DNA of 64,000 bases, taken from NCBI GenBank assembly GCA_964016875.1, contig OZ024736.1:38162707-38226706 (forward strand). The letters run 5' to 3'. The position numbers and the translations under genes are program-made. The notes below the pieces were generated by a model that did no database searches, had not been told where the DNA came from, and saw only the letters and a program-made list of their open reading frames with translations. Positions 1-11,947 of this stretch are shown here, piece after piece (position 1 is the stretch's first letter; each line of letters begins with the position of its first letter). Origin of the DNA: Fallopia convolvulus (Eukaryota > Streptophyta > Magnoliopsida > Caryophyllales > Polygonaceae).

Positions 1-1426
1 TCCCCAAATCTCCTGATTACACAATAAACAAGGAAACTGATCAGTCCTATAAGCTGTATTAATCAATAAAACACGAAAAATAAAGCATTACATAAATTAT
101 TTCTTTTGTTGATCTGGTTAATGAACTTTTTATTTGTTTATTTCATCTAGATTGATTGTCAAAGGCCATTATATCCGCCACCATCTTTTGCTGTTAAACG
201 AATATTATAATTTTGACGCAAATAGCTTTATCAAAATGATTAAATATTTGCTTTATTGTCGAGCAGTAGAAGGTGTTAGACTGTTAGCTATTAAACTATA
301 CTATTGTGAAATTAGTTAAAAATTTAGGATTGTTAATAGATTATGTTCTCATGTGCTTTAATAATATGAATTCCGTGGGTTTTGCACTTTGTGGATCTTG
401 TATTAATTGGTAAAAATCTGACGGAATGAGTGACTGAATAGTGGCCTATTGGATCAGTGTGAGAATATTTTCTCATATAGAAAAGTTGGAATTAAATAAA
501 CTCTTAGATAACTTCTTTTAATTGTTAAATTATCACAATTTTAGTATGAACTCTATTGAACATAAAAATTTATCATCAGCTGACTATCAAACGAAGGCTA
601 TTTAAGTTGGGCCACTAGATGGGCCTTTTTGTTCCCAATAATGGGCCGTATGGTGTGAAGGGGTATCTCATTTGGGCTTTTACTGTTGCATTCAAGACAG
701 ACCACCTTACAATTGAGGCCCGTTTGAATTCTCAACATCATGAACAAGAGACTGTGTGACTTAGCCTTGCAATTTTATCAGCTACAGTGTTAGAGCCCTC
801 AGCCCTTAACACATGGGAGATCTCATCTGACTGGAAACCAAGGAGGGAAACCAGTATATCATACATAATAATACAAGATAATACTTTCATGCATTATCTT
901 TAGAGATCAATCCATGAAAAAAAAAGCAAAGAAAGGATGTGAAGTTGGGATACATGGAAGTTAATATTCCAGGATCGAGATTAAAATGCTTCACAACTTC
1001 CCTGTTTCTTCGATCCTTTTTTTTTTTTTTATCCTTCATTTTTCCCTTCTATTTTTAATTATGTTTATTTTGTAGGCGGATTAAAGCCTCAGGAATTTGT
1101 GGACCGCATATATTGCTTATGAGATAAAATATACTCCGTATACATCAATATTTAATACGGCCATAAATACACAATATTATAAATTTCAAGATTCGTTTTC
1201 TATTGGACGATAATGCAATGGAAAATGGCAGTAGCAAAGAGACGGGGGAACTGACAGATGGAAATGTCAGGAGTAGAGTAATTGTAGTTGTCTCTAGCAA
1301 GTGTGAAAAGAGAATAAAACCAAGCTTTTCAAGAAAGTGACATCGGCATATGCGGCTTCCCATGATTTTGGATGCAAATCCTTGCAAGCATATTCCTTCA
1401 AGCCACGAAGAGATGTATAAAAACTA
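1..1426. other. Intergenic, no gene recognised
   Basis: AT-rich sequence with homopolymer runs (for example poly-T near 1017-1031). Short open frames here lack any family signature or splice context. I see no coding or RNA gene. The stretch ends at the TA target of the first MITE. Confidence 0.6.
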
Positions 1427-1667
1427 CTCCCTCCGTTTCACAATAGTTGTTCATATACACTTTTTTTCTTGTTTCACAATAGTTGTTCATATAATTTTTT
1501 TTTCCACTTATACCCCTAATAATTACACCATATTAATTATATACACTTTTCCCAATGCAACTTTTAGAGTATAAAGTAGCTTTTAATAGGGGTAAATTTG
1601 GAAGAATTTTCCCCCCTTAATATATGTGCAAATTTGTCTAAGAACAACTATTGTGAAACGGAGGGAG
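1427..1667. mobile_element. Stowaway-like MITE (Tc1/mariner type)
   Basis: A 241-bp element begins CTCCCTCCGTTTCACAATAG and ends with the reverse complement of that sequence. It is flanked on both sides by the dinucleotide TA (1425-1426 and 1668-1669), the target-site duplication of Tc1/mariner elements. It has no coding capacity. It sits about 10 bp outside the left edge of the duplicated TRP block. Confidence 0.88.
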
Positions 1668-2057
1668 TAAAACTTAACGGAACCTCGTAATCAACGTTTG
1701 CTTGTGGATTAGGTAAGAGGTTTCAATGCTGCAAGTCTAACAAGGAAGGTGATCACATGGTCACACGTGCTAGGACATTAGTTTGGCTAGTAGGTACCCA
1801 ATAATGTCAATCCCGCCACAAATATATGATCCAAACTTTCATCCAATTGAAAAGAAAAAGACACCATGTAGTATTGTAGTCGTAATATCAACCAACATTT
1901 ACATTTTCCCCCTTATTCGGAAAGAAAAAACTAAGACACCCGAGCAGGGCAAGGATCAAGGGACCATGTTCTGAGCTCTACACAAACTACAATTCTTTTT
2001 TACTTGCTATATTACACCTTTTTCATCATCATCACTATAAAACCATCCGAACAGGTC

Positions 2058-4755
2058 TCATACGAAGAGACACGTCTTGGGTTGGAGTTTGGCCTGGTCG
2101 TTGGACCAGTATGAATGGGCAGCTAATACCCTGTCCAGGAGCTCCTGTGGGACTGGCTCCCCTCTCCTTTGCTGAGGTGAGATTCTTGCCGTGTGAACCA
2201 AGGTTTTCCACTTATCCTGCAACCCCAAAATGAAGCGTTTCGATCATCCAAACATACCCTTTTGAAAGAGGGTGAAAAAAAGAGTGATAAATTGACACAA
2301 TGTCAAAAGGAAGAGGAATTCTCTTCCTATACAAGTTGGTTAATGCTATCAAGTGTTCTTACTTTAAGATCCACATAGGTGCGGTGGTTTATGTTATCAA
2401 ACGCTCTCATTTTCACATCGCGCCACCTGCATAAACACCGTGTACTATTAAGTGGATGGCCAATTAAGTACTTCAAAATTGCATTATTGGCCATATAGGA
2501 GCAAGGAATTAACCTCCCGGTTCCAAGTTCTTCCACAGCTTGGACAAGAGCCTCCACTTCAGAAACAGAGAAAGGCCTGCGCATTCTACGCCGTGCAATC
2601 TCAGACCTCTTGGATTTCTCTAGGGGTGGCGGTGGAAACGATGTTAGATCCTGCACATTTGATTCAGGAACTTCAACCAATGCTTTGGAGTCACCAGCGC
2701 CTTTTTTCTCTTTTGATGAACTGGCATAGAATATGGATCAAAACAATATCCACCACCAGTAACAGTTACATAGGAATATTAAGTCTGACAAAAGTTGTTT
2801 TACCTTGATAAAGGCTGAGGAACCTCAATAGTAGCCTGTTTAGAGCACATGGGTTTGTGGGTTCGGGAAGGGTTTGGCTCCAAGGTAAACCCCAATGTAT
2901 CATGAGAAATGCCAGACTGTAGTAAAGTTGTGTTGTCGTCTTTGATCTTTCTCCCTTGGACCAGTACACCAATATGCAAACCATTTCCGAGTAAGGTTTC
3001 TATTGCATCCATTACTGTTTTCTGAACCGAGTTTCAAAAAAACTTAAAGTTATTGACACTTTTGCAATATTTTTTACAAAATAAGAGGCAAGTGATCAGA
3101 AAAGGAAAGATGCAGATCCAGCACTGTTGGAACAAAATGTCTTACGTTGGACATGTACTTGAGGAAATATCAGTAGAAATGTCTGAACATTCTTATTCAA
3201 ATTCCTATGATAAATCAGGGTGCAAGATCAATCACTACCTTCAGAGAGCCAACGGTAGCTGTCTCTGGTAAATCAATAAACAGCTCTGGTACTCTGAACG
3301 ACTTTATCCTGAGCTTCACTGTATAAAATGATGAAACACTCAATTAGTTTTTCAATTTCAAACAATGTCATAGAAAATTCATATGTGAAATACAATTGCT
3401 TACCATTAGATTCCCTGGGGGTGAACAATGCACTTTGGCCAGCAGCTTCTGGCAATTCATTATTCTCTGCAAGATGACAAATAATAAAGCTAACTGTTAG
3501 ATTAGACAGTAAAATAGCAAGTTCAGATATTGATGTAAATGAAAAAAATATATAAAGCTCCACGCGCTGACGCACCAAAATCAGATGCAGAAATATTAGT
3601 CGCCTTTTCAAGCGGATCATAAATGTCCTCATAGTCATAGCGAGTTGTGACATCTGAAGTTGTATGAAGGAGCTTCCTCTTTTTAAAAGGGTAGATCCTC
3701 TGAGATCTTTGACACTTGGAGCCTCTTCTCCTATTATGGTATATGGTGTGCATTGCAACACCTAACAGAAGAAACACCATTAAACCCATATCAATGGGAA
3801 TGAACAATTATGAAGCTAACAAAAGTGGTTTATCAGTAGAGAGGATCAAAGAATAAAATACATACCAGAATCAGAAAGGTTTCGAGTAGTCATTTTTGGA
3901 GGTGCTCTCCAGCACCTGGGTGCCATCAACTTCTTTATTCTTCTATCACCAATGGTTTTCATAACGGTGCTTCTTTTAGTGCACTCAGAAGAGTTATCGT
4001 CATCATCTTTACTAACTAGTAAATTTACATTATTCTTACATGGGGAAGGAAAACCACATGCATAGTGGTCTCCATGTCCTTTAAGAGCAGTATTATACAC
4101 ATACTTGTTTGATTTCGAAAGGTTCCTGTCTAAAAATCCTAGATCCTTTGAACTACAAGTATCAGAACCGAAACCAAATGATGCTTCACCAATATGGGAT
4201 TGAGAAAGCTCCTTACCATGGTCATTTAATGGTTTCTTTTCATCGAATCCAGTCTTGTCAGTACAACCAGAATTAGTTATTGCAGAGGCAGATCCTGAAG
4301 AGAAACCACCCTCATTATTTGGGATTTCTACCACATCTAGACCAACTTCCGGGCTGCTTTGATTATGAAAATCTACAAGTTTATGATCATCAACTTGTCG
4401 TTCTTCATTAACAATCCCGGGAGTACTTCCTTTATGACAAATTCCATCTAATGAAGCGGCAGTGGGACATTGTTGTTCAAGCAGCATTCTGTCAGCTACT
4501 GAAGCCAACAAATCGAACGCACACATATCACTGTCTACGGATTTCTTTCTAATAGGGCCCCTCTTCTGCATTCAGAAAGTTGAGAATTAAAATGCATAGA
4601 TCAATATCGATAGGTGAGACATAGGACAATGACAAAAGGCAACTCATAAACAAAAAGTGTATACATATATATACCCTGATAGACCTGGCGCCTCGAGGAA
4701 TGGGTGGGGCCTGCGAGCCATCAAATCCATAGTATAACCTCTTTTGAAACACCAT
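2058..4755 (-). CDS. Telomere repeat-binding protein, TRP/TBP1-like (copy A)
   Basis: Predicted 585-residue nuclear protein that binds TTTAGGG-type double-stranded telomere repeats and helps control telomere length and chromatin. Nine exons: 4755-4675, 4565-3866, 3761-3576, 3466-3404, 3318-3239, 3021-2804, 2720-2514, 2426-2363, 2216-2058. All introns are GT-AG and the phases fit. The N-terminus (MVFQKRLYYGFDG) matches the start of plant TRP1 and TBP1 proteins. A ubiquitin-like domain lies at about 344-420 (KSFRVPELFIDLPETATVGS). The C-terminal Myb-type telobox domain lies at about 490-550 (RRPFSVSEVEALVQ, then VDLKDKWKTLVHTARIS). Residues 30-250 are acidic, Ser-rich and poorly conserved. The family is known from Arabidopsis TRP1 and rice and tobacco homologues; which member this is remains open. 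A full second copy lies at 11948-14829. Confidence 0.93.
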
Positions 4756-6375
4756 TTTGCAAAGAACATACCAAGGTAATTTTAGTTTACAGCCACGGTC
4801 AGCCGTAGATAGATCGAGTCAAAATCTGTGAACAAGTCAATTTTTGTCAATGATCTTGTGTGCATATATACAGTAACTGCAAATGGACAGGAAAAAACAT
4901 GTAGGGTCAGTATCTCATCTGCATGAACAACACGCAGTAAAAAATAAAACAATAAGCTACTTTGTGATTAAGCAGAATGATATCAGGAAATTATTAAAAC
5001 CATTGCACGAACAACAAAAAGTGCATTTCATTCCCAAGTTCATATTACATCAGAGTACAATACAACTGACACAAAGAGCAAGGGAAACCATAAATCATTA
5101 ATCCAACTATAACTTATGAACGAATCTGACACATCCAATTACAAATTGAATGAGGAGTACTCATACTACTACAATAATTGGGCTATGAATCCGGAAAAAA
5201 AAATATTCTAGGTCATGGATAGCTGAAAGATACATCTTGTTAACTACTATGTAACCCCTGAGCTCAATTCAACCACAATTCAAAGGTCCTACTTTCTTTG
5301 TCACAGAATAAGAATCCGGAGTCAACAAACCGCATACAATATAAAATTATAATAAAAGAAAAAGGAAAACTGGGCCAAGCAACCCCAGTTTTGGCCACCC
5401 ACCAACCCCTTGCAGATAAGTAAAGAAAAAAAAAAACCACCTATCATCAATCTAATCAAGAAGGGGGAAAAATTGAAGAAGATCAATTGAGTCGCCATTA
5501 TGATGTTGCAGAGCCATATTACAACAGATTATAAAGATAAATTAAGATCATGTATCTTTCAAATTATGGTAAAAAATAGGACGGGGAAGAGAGAAGAATT
5601 GGATCTAAAACCCTCGTTCGCCAGCAATGATGATCTAAAACCCAGAAGAAAAAGAAAAAACATTGACTGCAACAATTCAACAACAGAGACCGCTTCTATG
5701 TTTGACCAATCTCACGTTATACTGCCAATTTAAAGCCTTACAAAGCAAAACTTGAAGAATTGAGACTTTAGAAGCATTTCTGATCCCAGTAAACAGGTCG
5801 GATCTTTCACCATACTTATAAAATCCTACCAGAACCTTCACAATTGTTCAAAAAACAAAGCAAATCCATAGATCTTCTTATCAAACCCATTCAGAAATCC
5901 AAATTCTGGATCAGAAACACAGAATTGAACATCAATGGCGCAAAGAAAACCGTTTGAAGCAAAGATTAGTATGGAAACGGAAATCCAATAATGTTCCTTG
6001 ACGAAACTCAGGCTCCTCACCTTGCAATAAACGATCAGAAATTCCCTCGCCGGAGAAGCAAGATTCCGACTGATTTACGAACAGAGAATCGCCGGAGATT
6101 TCTAAGCTTCTTTCAGAATTCTAGAAAAATATTGGAAGCGTGAATTCCCTCACTCACCTCTATTAATCCCCTCCCATTGATTTGCTTTAGGATCTTTCTA
6201 TTATGTTCTCTCTTCTTATCTCGTTCTTTCTCCCTGATCGCCAAAACCCTCTGAAAAAACCACCCAAGTTTTTGCTTAAACCCCCGGTCTTATATCAATG
6301 GATCCGGGCAACCGGACGCACCTGTAAAAGCACATGGGGTAACCGGCTACACCCGGTAACTCTCGGAACCACCCA
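4756..6375 (-). promoter_or_regulatory. 5' leader intron and promoter region of TRP copy A
   Basis: No coding sequence is supported here. A leader exon around 6120-6022 ends at a consensus donor (CAAG|GTGAGG, exon end 6021), and the same donor is kept in copy B (exon end 16284). The intron would run to just upstream of the ATG at 4755. The region from 6130 to 6375 is the proximal promoter shared by both copies. The transcription start is not determined. Confidence 0.5.
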
Positions 6376-7247
6376 TCCCATTGATTGACCGGTTCTTCCC
6401 TGCCCCACTTTTGGATGACCCACCAGTGCTTTTTTGAAGTGCCCTTGATTGCGCCACGTGGAGTTATGTGTTGCATCACGTGGCTGAGAATTCGTAGGGA
6501 GATCGATAAAAACGTTGGGTCACGAAGAGATATTGAAAATTTGTTGATTTATTAACAAAAAAAAATAATTATAGTGGGAGATGTTAATAATCAATGCTAA
6601 AATTTTGTCCCATTTTTTAGTCGGTAGGAACGTAAATTTAAAGTTTCATTTCCAAATATAGTCATTACTTATTGCAAGTTCCGCTGAATTTAAGGTTCAT
6701 TGGTCATCTTATACAGTATTTCTTTTTACTTTTTATTTTAGGGGATTTTTTCCCTTATGAAGTAAGTACTATATATTCCTGTACTAGCATAATTACGAGC
6801 TTATCCATATCAACTAAAGTTTGCTTAATAGTCTATTTAAAATATGGCCGTCTCGTTCAGGAATCAGGAGTCTTTAATCATCTTTAGTCGATCTCTTAAT
6901 TTAATTTCACCAAGAAGGCTCGGTTATCAAATTATTTGCCATTATTCAGAACTGTAAAACAATACATTATGAACATTATATGTGTAATCATTATGGTCTA
7001 CATCATCATTGTTAAAGTTTCATTAATTTTAGGGTTTTTATAATGTGTATGGATATGGATTATGAAACAGATCATTGATGATCTAGAACCGTTAGCATGA
7101 TCGCTAGATGAATTGCAATTATAATAATAAATCATGTTGTTAATACATGCTATTACTTAGTGCTTATATATATATTCATATTAAAACACTATAAGTAGAT
7201 ATTATTGATCGATTTCTTAAAACATTCGAAAGGTTACTAAGATCTTA
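6376..7247. other. Intergenic, no gene recognised
   Basis: AT-rich spacer between the promoter of TRP copy A and the Helitron. I see no open frame with family features and no RNA gene. Confidence 0.55.
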
Positions 7248-10023
7248 TTAGTTTTACCCGTCGTACCATGTACGACTACGATTCGATATTTTATAAACAT
7301 TGTAAATAGAATATTAATAAATTAAAATATAATATAAACTTAAATATAAGTAATTTATTACTCGTAGAATGTATACTTTTTAATCAAATATTATGTTCTT
7401 TATATTTTATTACATTTCATGTACGTAAATTTAGTGATTATCAAATATTTCAATATATCTATTAAATATTTTATTATCTATTTTTATTAAATTTAAACAT
7501 TATAAATATTTATCATTAATTTTTTATAAAATAAAATCACTATATATCTATAAAAAAATCATCAAAAGATTTATGATAAAAGATTTATATTTATTTTGAA
7601 ATATCTTATCTTTAATTTTAAATACTTGTATATGGAAGCTTTCAAAAAATATTGTTATATTGAATAGATATTTGTTTGACGTTAGAGATAAATTTAAATA
7701 GTTAAAAAAGTATTTAATAGAAAGAAGTTATAATAATAAAAATAAAATTAATTTTTTAAATTTGAGGTGGGGTCAGAATCTTTCCGGTGGCTCGAAAAGG
7801 GACAACTTTAATATATAGTTATAGATTTATAGATGAATGAACTTTAGTTATTTGTATTGAAAATGAAATTAAATCGTTGGATTTAGTATATTAAAATTTT
7901 TTAAATATTTCATCATCTATAAAAATTACTCAAATTTCTTTTGTCGAATATAAAACATATAAACTATTTGAGAAATGTTAAAACTTAAGGATAAATCAAA
8001 TTATTTAACCTTTTCTAATAAAAAGGTTTTATAATGTATTTTTTGTAATTAAATAACTCTATTAAAAATGATAAATTTAATTAATAAATTTTATATTCTT
8101 ATTTTATTAAGGAAGATAAATAAAAAAAAATTATTTTAATAAAATAAAAGAAGTTAAGAAATTAAATTTGATAAAATTGGTTACATCCTCATCTATAAAT
8201 TCTTTTTCGAATATAAATTTATTATTTGAGAGATGTTTAAATTTTAGGATAGAACTAATTATTTAACCTTTTCTATTAAAAATTTATTATATTATATATT
8301 TTGCAATTAAATAGCTATATTAGAAAAAATAATAATTAAAATAATAAATTTTATGTTCTTTTGTTAAGAAAGAAGACATATAATTTTTTTAAAAATTACG
8401 AAGAAATCAATTAAAATAATAATTTTATGGTCTTATCTTATAAGAATAGAAAATTACATAAAAATGAAGTAAAAATTAATAAATACATTTTTGGTAATAA
8501 TAATTAATATATTTGGTTGTGTTTTCTCTAGAAAGAAGATAAGTAATAAAACAAAAAAATAAATATTTCTTTATTATTAGCATAAATGATAAGATAGAAA
8601 TATTTTCTTATATATATTTAGTTTACATATAATAAGATAAGATTGTAGTCATCAATTTTTAATATTTTGTCTATATTGTTCAAGTCATCACAAATAAAAA
8701 CAAAAAATTATTTTTCATATATTTTTAATATCACTATTTTAAATAACTATTTATTATAATGTGATATGACACAATATGGTGGCAGATATATTTGATCATT
8801 ATTTAAAAATATTAATTATTTAGAATTATACATAATCTTTATTTCTAAGATATTATAATTTATATGGCTATTTTTATTTCAAATATATATATGTGATCAC
8901 GTGTACATATTTTTTTATTATCATTATTTTAATTTATCTTTTACAAATATGATAAATATAATGTTCTTTTTTATCTATATATGTCAAAATCTACTAATAT
9001 TATTTTATCTCTATGTTTATTTGGGGATAAATTTTTATAACTACTATTTTATCTTTATGTTTATTTGGAGATAATTATTTTTTCATAATTAATTATTTAA
9101 AATTATTATTTTAATAAAGGGGTAATGTGGCGCAACGTGGTGGTAGAAATTGTTACTGCTTTAGTTATTAGTAATAGATAGATGTAGTTTGATATATAGT
9201 TCTATAGATTAAAAAAATTAATATTTGGTAAAAAAAAATGTCTTGATTTATATGTAAAGTACCAAAAAATACATAATGGAAAATTAGAATAGGATTCATA
9301 TTTAAATAATAATAAAAACATAATGGAAAAATATAATTAAAAGATCGTAATCTTAAACTGGATTTATATGTATATAAATTGTCAAATAAATCATAAATGA
9401 AAATTTCAAGATAAATCGTAATTTTGATTGGATATTAAAGATTTATTAACAAAAAGATTCGATCCTATCTAGAAATTATAATGTGAAAGAAAAATATGAA
9501 CTAACCAAAAAATTGGACTTGATTTGTACGCAAATTGCAATAAAATCATAATGAGATCATAATTATAACTTATAACTATAAATCATAATCATACATAACG
9601 TAAATATTGTCATATCATATGAATCAATAATTATATAATATTAATTTTGGAGTATAAGATAAGATTTCCTTATATATTTAAGGGAGTTTTTTTTGGTAGG
9701 TTATATTGGAGAGTTGTTAGAATCGTGAAAATATGCTGAAAATATTTTTACGTGTAAATTTTCGGAAGTGTGTAACTAAATTTCCGAAAAAAACATAGTG
9801 GTTTTTAATTCAAATCCAATATAAAAGATTATATGGGAATTAAAATATTTTTTGACATGTAGACTATGACATGGAATATTTATAATGACGTCTAAATTAT
9901 AAGAAAATGACACGTGTAAAAATATGAGGTGGCTTAATGTAGAATCGCCATGTGGCATAATCCTAGGTGGCGCAATGAGAAGGCTCCAAACCTTATTTCT
10001 TTTATATATATATATATAGTAGA
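7248..10023 (-). mobile_element. Non-autonomous Helitron, minus orientation
   Basis: Read on the minus strand, the element starts with TCTACTATATATAT (TC at 10023-10022, preceded by A). It ends with a hairpin followed by GGGTAAAACTAA and then T (3' end at 7248). The hairpin is GTCGTAC-ATG-GTACGAC (7260-7276), 7-bp arms with a 3-nt loop, about 9 nt from the CTAA terminus. TC...CTRR inserted between A and T, with a subterminal hairpin, is the Helitron signature. It is very AT-rich and has no RepHel frame, so it is non-autonomous. Two more Helitron-like 5' ends lie inside, at 7825 and 9182. A related copy is at 41400-42375. Confidence 0.8.
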
Positions 10024-10249
10024 TTGGATGCAGAAAACCTATAATAATGTATGTAGTACTTTTTTTTTGGCTGAAATAAGAAAGCTTATATTATATACTA
10101 AGTACGTACAAAAAGGGTTTTAGTAATTAGATTGGATTCCATACAGAAATTGCCACGCTGGAAAAACCAACATGGAAAAAGTGCAAAGCATTGGTGGCCA
10201 CATACGAGCAAGCCTCTATTATCAATTCAACATCATCTATAGGATAATA

Positions 10250-10569
10250 TTCCCTCCGTCCCTGAATATTTGTCCTCTTTTCATTTCCGTTGTCCCTAAA
10301 TGTTTGTCCTCCTCCCTCTTCTTTTATTTTATATCTACAATTTTCTTACAATAATATCCTCATTCAATATTTCTCTATCCATATTATCCAATCAAAAATC
10401 AACTCCAATATTCTTTTTAGCCTTTTTCTTTCTTCTTTTCTTTCTTCCCATCTTTATCTTTCAACATTACAACATCTCTCCTCTCCCTATTGGTTACTTT
10501 TACCTCTCTTTTTTCTTCTTAATTTGTGTGAAATTTTTTTTTAGGACAAATATTTAGAGACGGAGGGAG
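10250..10569. mobile_element. Stowaway-like MITE
   Basis: About 320 bp with ends TTCCCTCCGTCCCTGAATAT and the matching inverted GACGGAGGGAG, flanked by TA (10248-10249 and 10570-10571). The inner part of the inverted repeats (ATATTTGTCCT and AGGACAAATAT) also pairs. Open frames on either strand are low-complexity pyrimidine-rich sequence and not genes. Confidence 0.82.
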
Positions 10570-11353
10570 TAGTAAGCAAAATTTATTTATTTTTTTTGTA
10601 ATTTTCCGTCGGAATCAGAAAGGAATCAAAATTGACGGAGGAGGAATACGTAGGTTGACGCCGTTTGTATCAGAGAGAAAAAAAGGATTGGGGGTGGGGG
10701 CCTATAGTGTGAGACTGTGACTTATATTGTTGGAGGGTGTGTGGGTCCGTAGAGATGACATAAGAACTCGGGGCCCACTTTTATAGGCATTTTCTTGTGA
10801 GGGTGACGGACCCACGGTTACTAGAAGCGCGAATGGGCCCCCCGGCCCAATAGGAGTTTGTGCTTTGGACACATGCTCCACCATCTCCTCGAGAACCCAT
10901 AAGTTTTAGCTTGATGCACACACGTGGCAAGAGATGATAGGATAGCTGGGTTTCCATGAGTTAGTTCCTCAGCTCCTCTATCTATCTATTTGAGTATTTG
11001 GGATGGGGGTTACTTACAGGGTTAGCATTGATATGAAATCAAGCAGGAAGCCACGGTAAATTTAGAGATTTGGTTTGGACCGTGAATTAGTTTGAGGTAT
11101 GGGTTAATTAACTATTGATGTTGGGTTAAAGTTTTTTGTTTCATGAGGCTTACATATAACACAATTACAATCTGGGTCAACATGCAGGTTGACGTTTAAG
11201 AATAATTTTTGGGGTGGTACTTGTAAGAAGTGAAGTTTGGTTGACGTTTAAGAATAATTTTTGGGGTGGTACTTGTAAGAAGTGAAGTTTGGTTGTTAAA
11301 GCCATTGTATGCGAAATGGTTGGGATGTGTATTCTAAAAGTGTTTATACAAAT
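10570..11353. other. Intergenic spacer between MITE and block B
   Basis: No gene seen. The stretch includes GC-richer sequence around 10690-10900 and a perfect 52-bp tandem repeat at 11187-11290, described separately. Confidence 0.55.
11187..11290. repeat. Perfect 52-bp tandem repeat, two copies
   Basis: The unit beginning GGTTGACGTTTAAGAATAAT and ending GAAGTGAAGTTT occurs at 11187-11238 and again, identical, at 11239-11290. A partial third start (GGTTG) follows. It lies about 60 bp upstream of the left edge of duplicated block B. Confidence 0.95.
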
Positions 11354-11947
11354 GGAACCTCGTAATCAACGTTTGCTTGTGGATTAGGCAAGAAGCTCCA
11401 AAGTTGCAAGTCTAACCAGGAAAAGTGATCACATGGTGACACGTGCTAGGATAGTAGTTTGGCTTTTGCGAGCCAAACCAGATTGCACATCTAGCTAATA
11501 GCTACCCATAGATGCTCCATAAACCCTTGTATCTTTACTGCTTGTATAGTCCAGGGACCAGGGTGCTTAAAAAAGCCATCATCAACGTACCTGCTAAACT
11601 CATATACTTTAACAGATATGTTAAGAGAATTCATCCAACTTTTAAAATTAATCAACTCATGGAGGCGTTTGCATCTTCCATGGGATAAATTGTCAATTGC
11701 CACCAAATATGCAGTCATGTGGACTAACCAACATTTACATGACCTTCTTAGCATCTTCAGTCGGAAAAGAAGCACTGAAATAACAAAATCAGGAAACGAA
11801 AACATACTACAAACAAGGCAAGAATCAAAGCATCATGTTCTGAGCTCTACACATACTACAATTCTTTACTTCCTATATTATACCCCCTAACCATTTTCAT
11901 CATCATCATATAATATGTAACGAAAACCAAAACCATCTGAACAAGTC

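Larger units (their letters stand above)
1679..6375. repeat. Duplicated genomic block, copy A
   Basis: This 4.7-kb block is repeated in direct orientation at 11354-16641. Similarity starts at GGAACCTCGTAATCAACG and ends around ACCGGCTAC...GGTAACTC...GGAACCA. It covers the whole TRP-like gene, its 5' leader, about 250 bp of promoter and some 3' flank. Exons are strongly conserved, while introns carry indels. The second block has gained a MITE (15067-15347) and a 225-bp exon duplication. Confidence 0.9.

Noticed and set aside
10290..10557. Hydrophobic Phe/Leu-rich frames resembling small membrane proteins
   Set aside because: They lie within the MITE at 10250-10569, and the composition is just pyrimidine-rich sequence.
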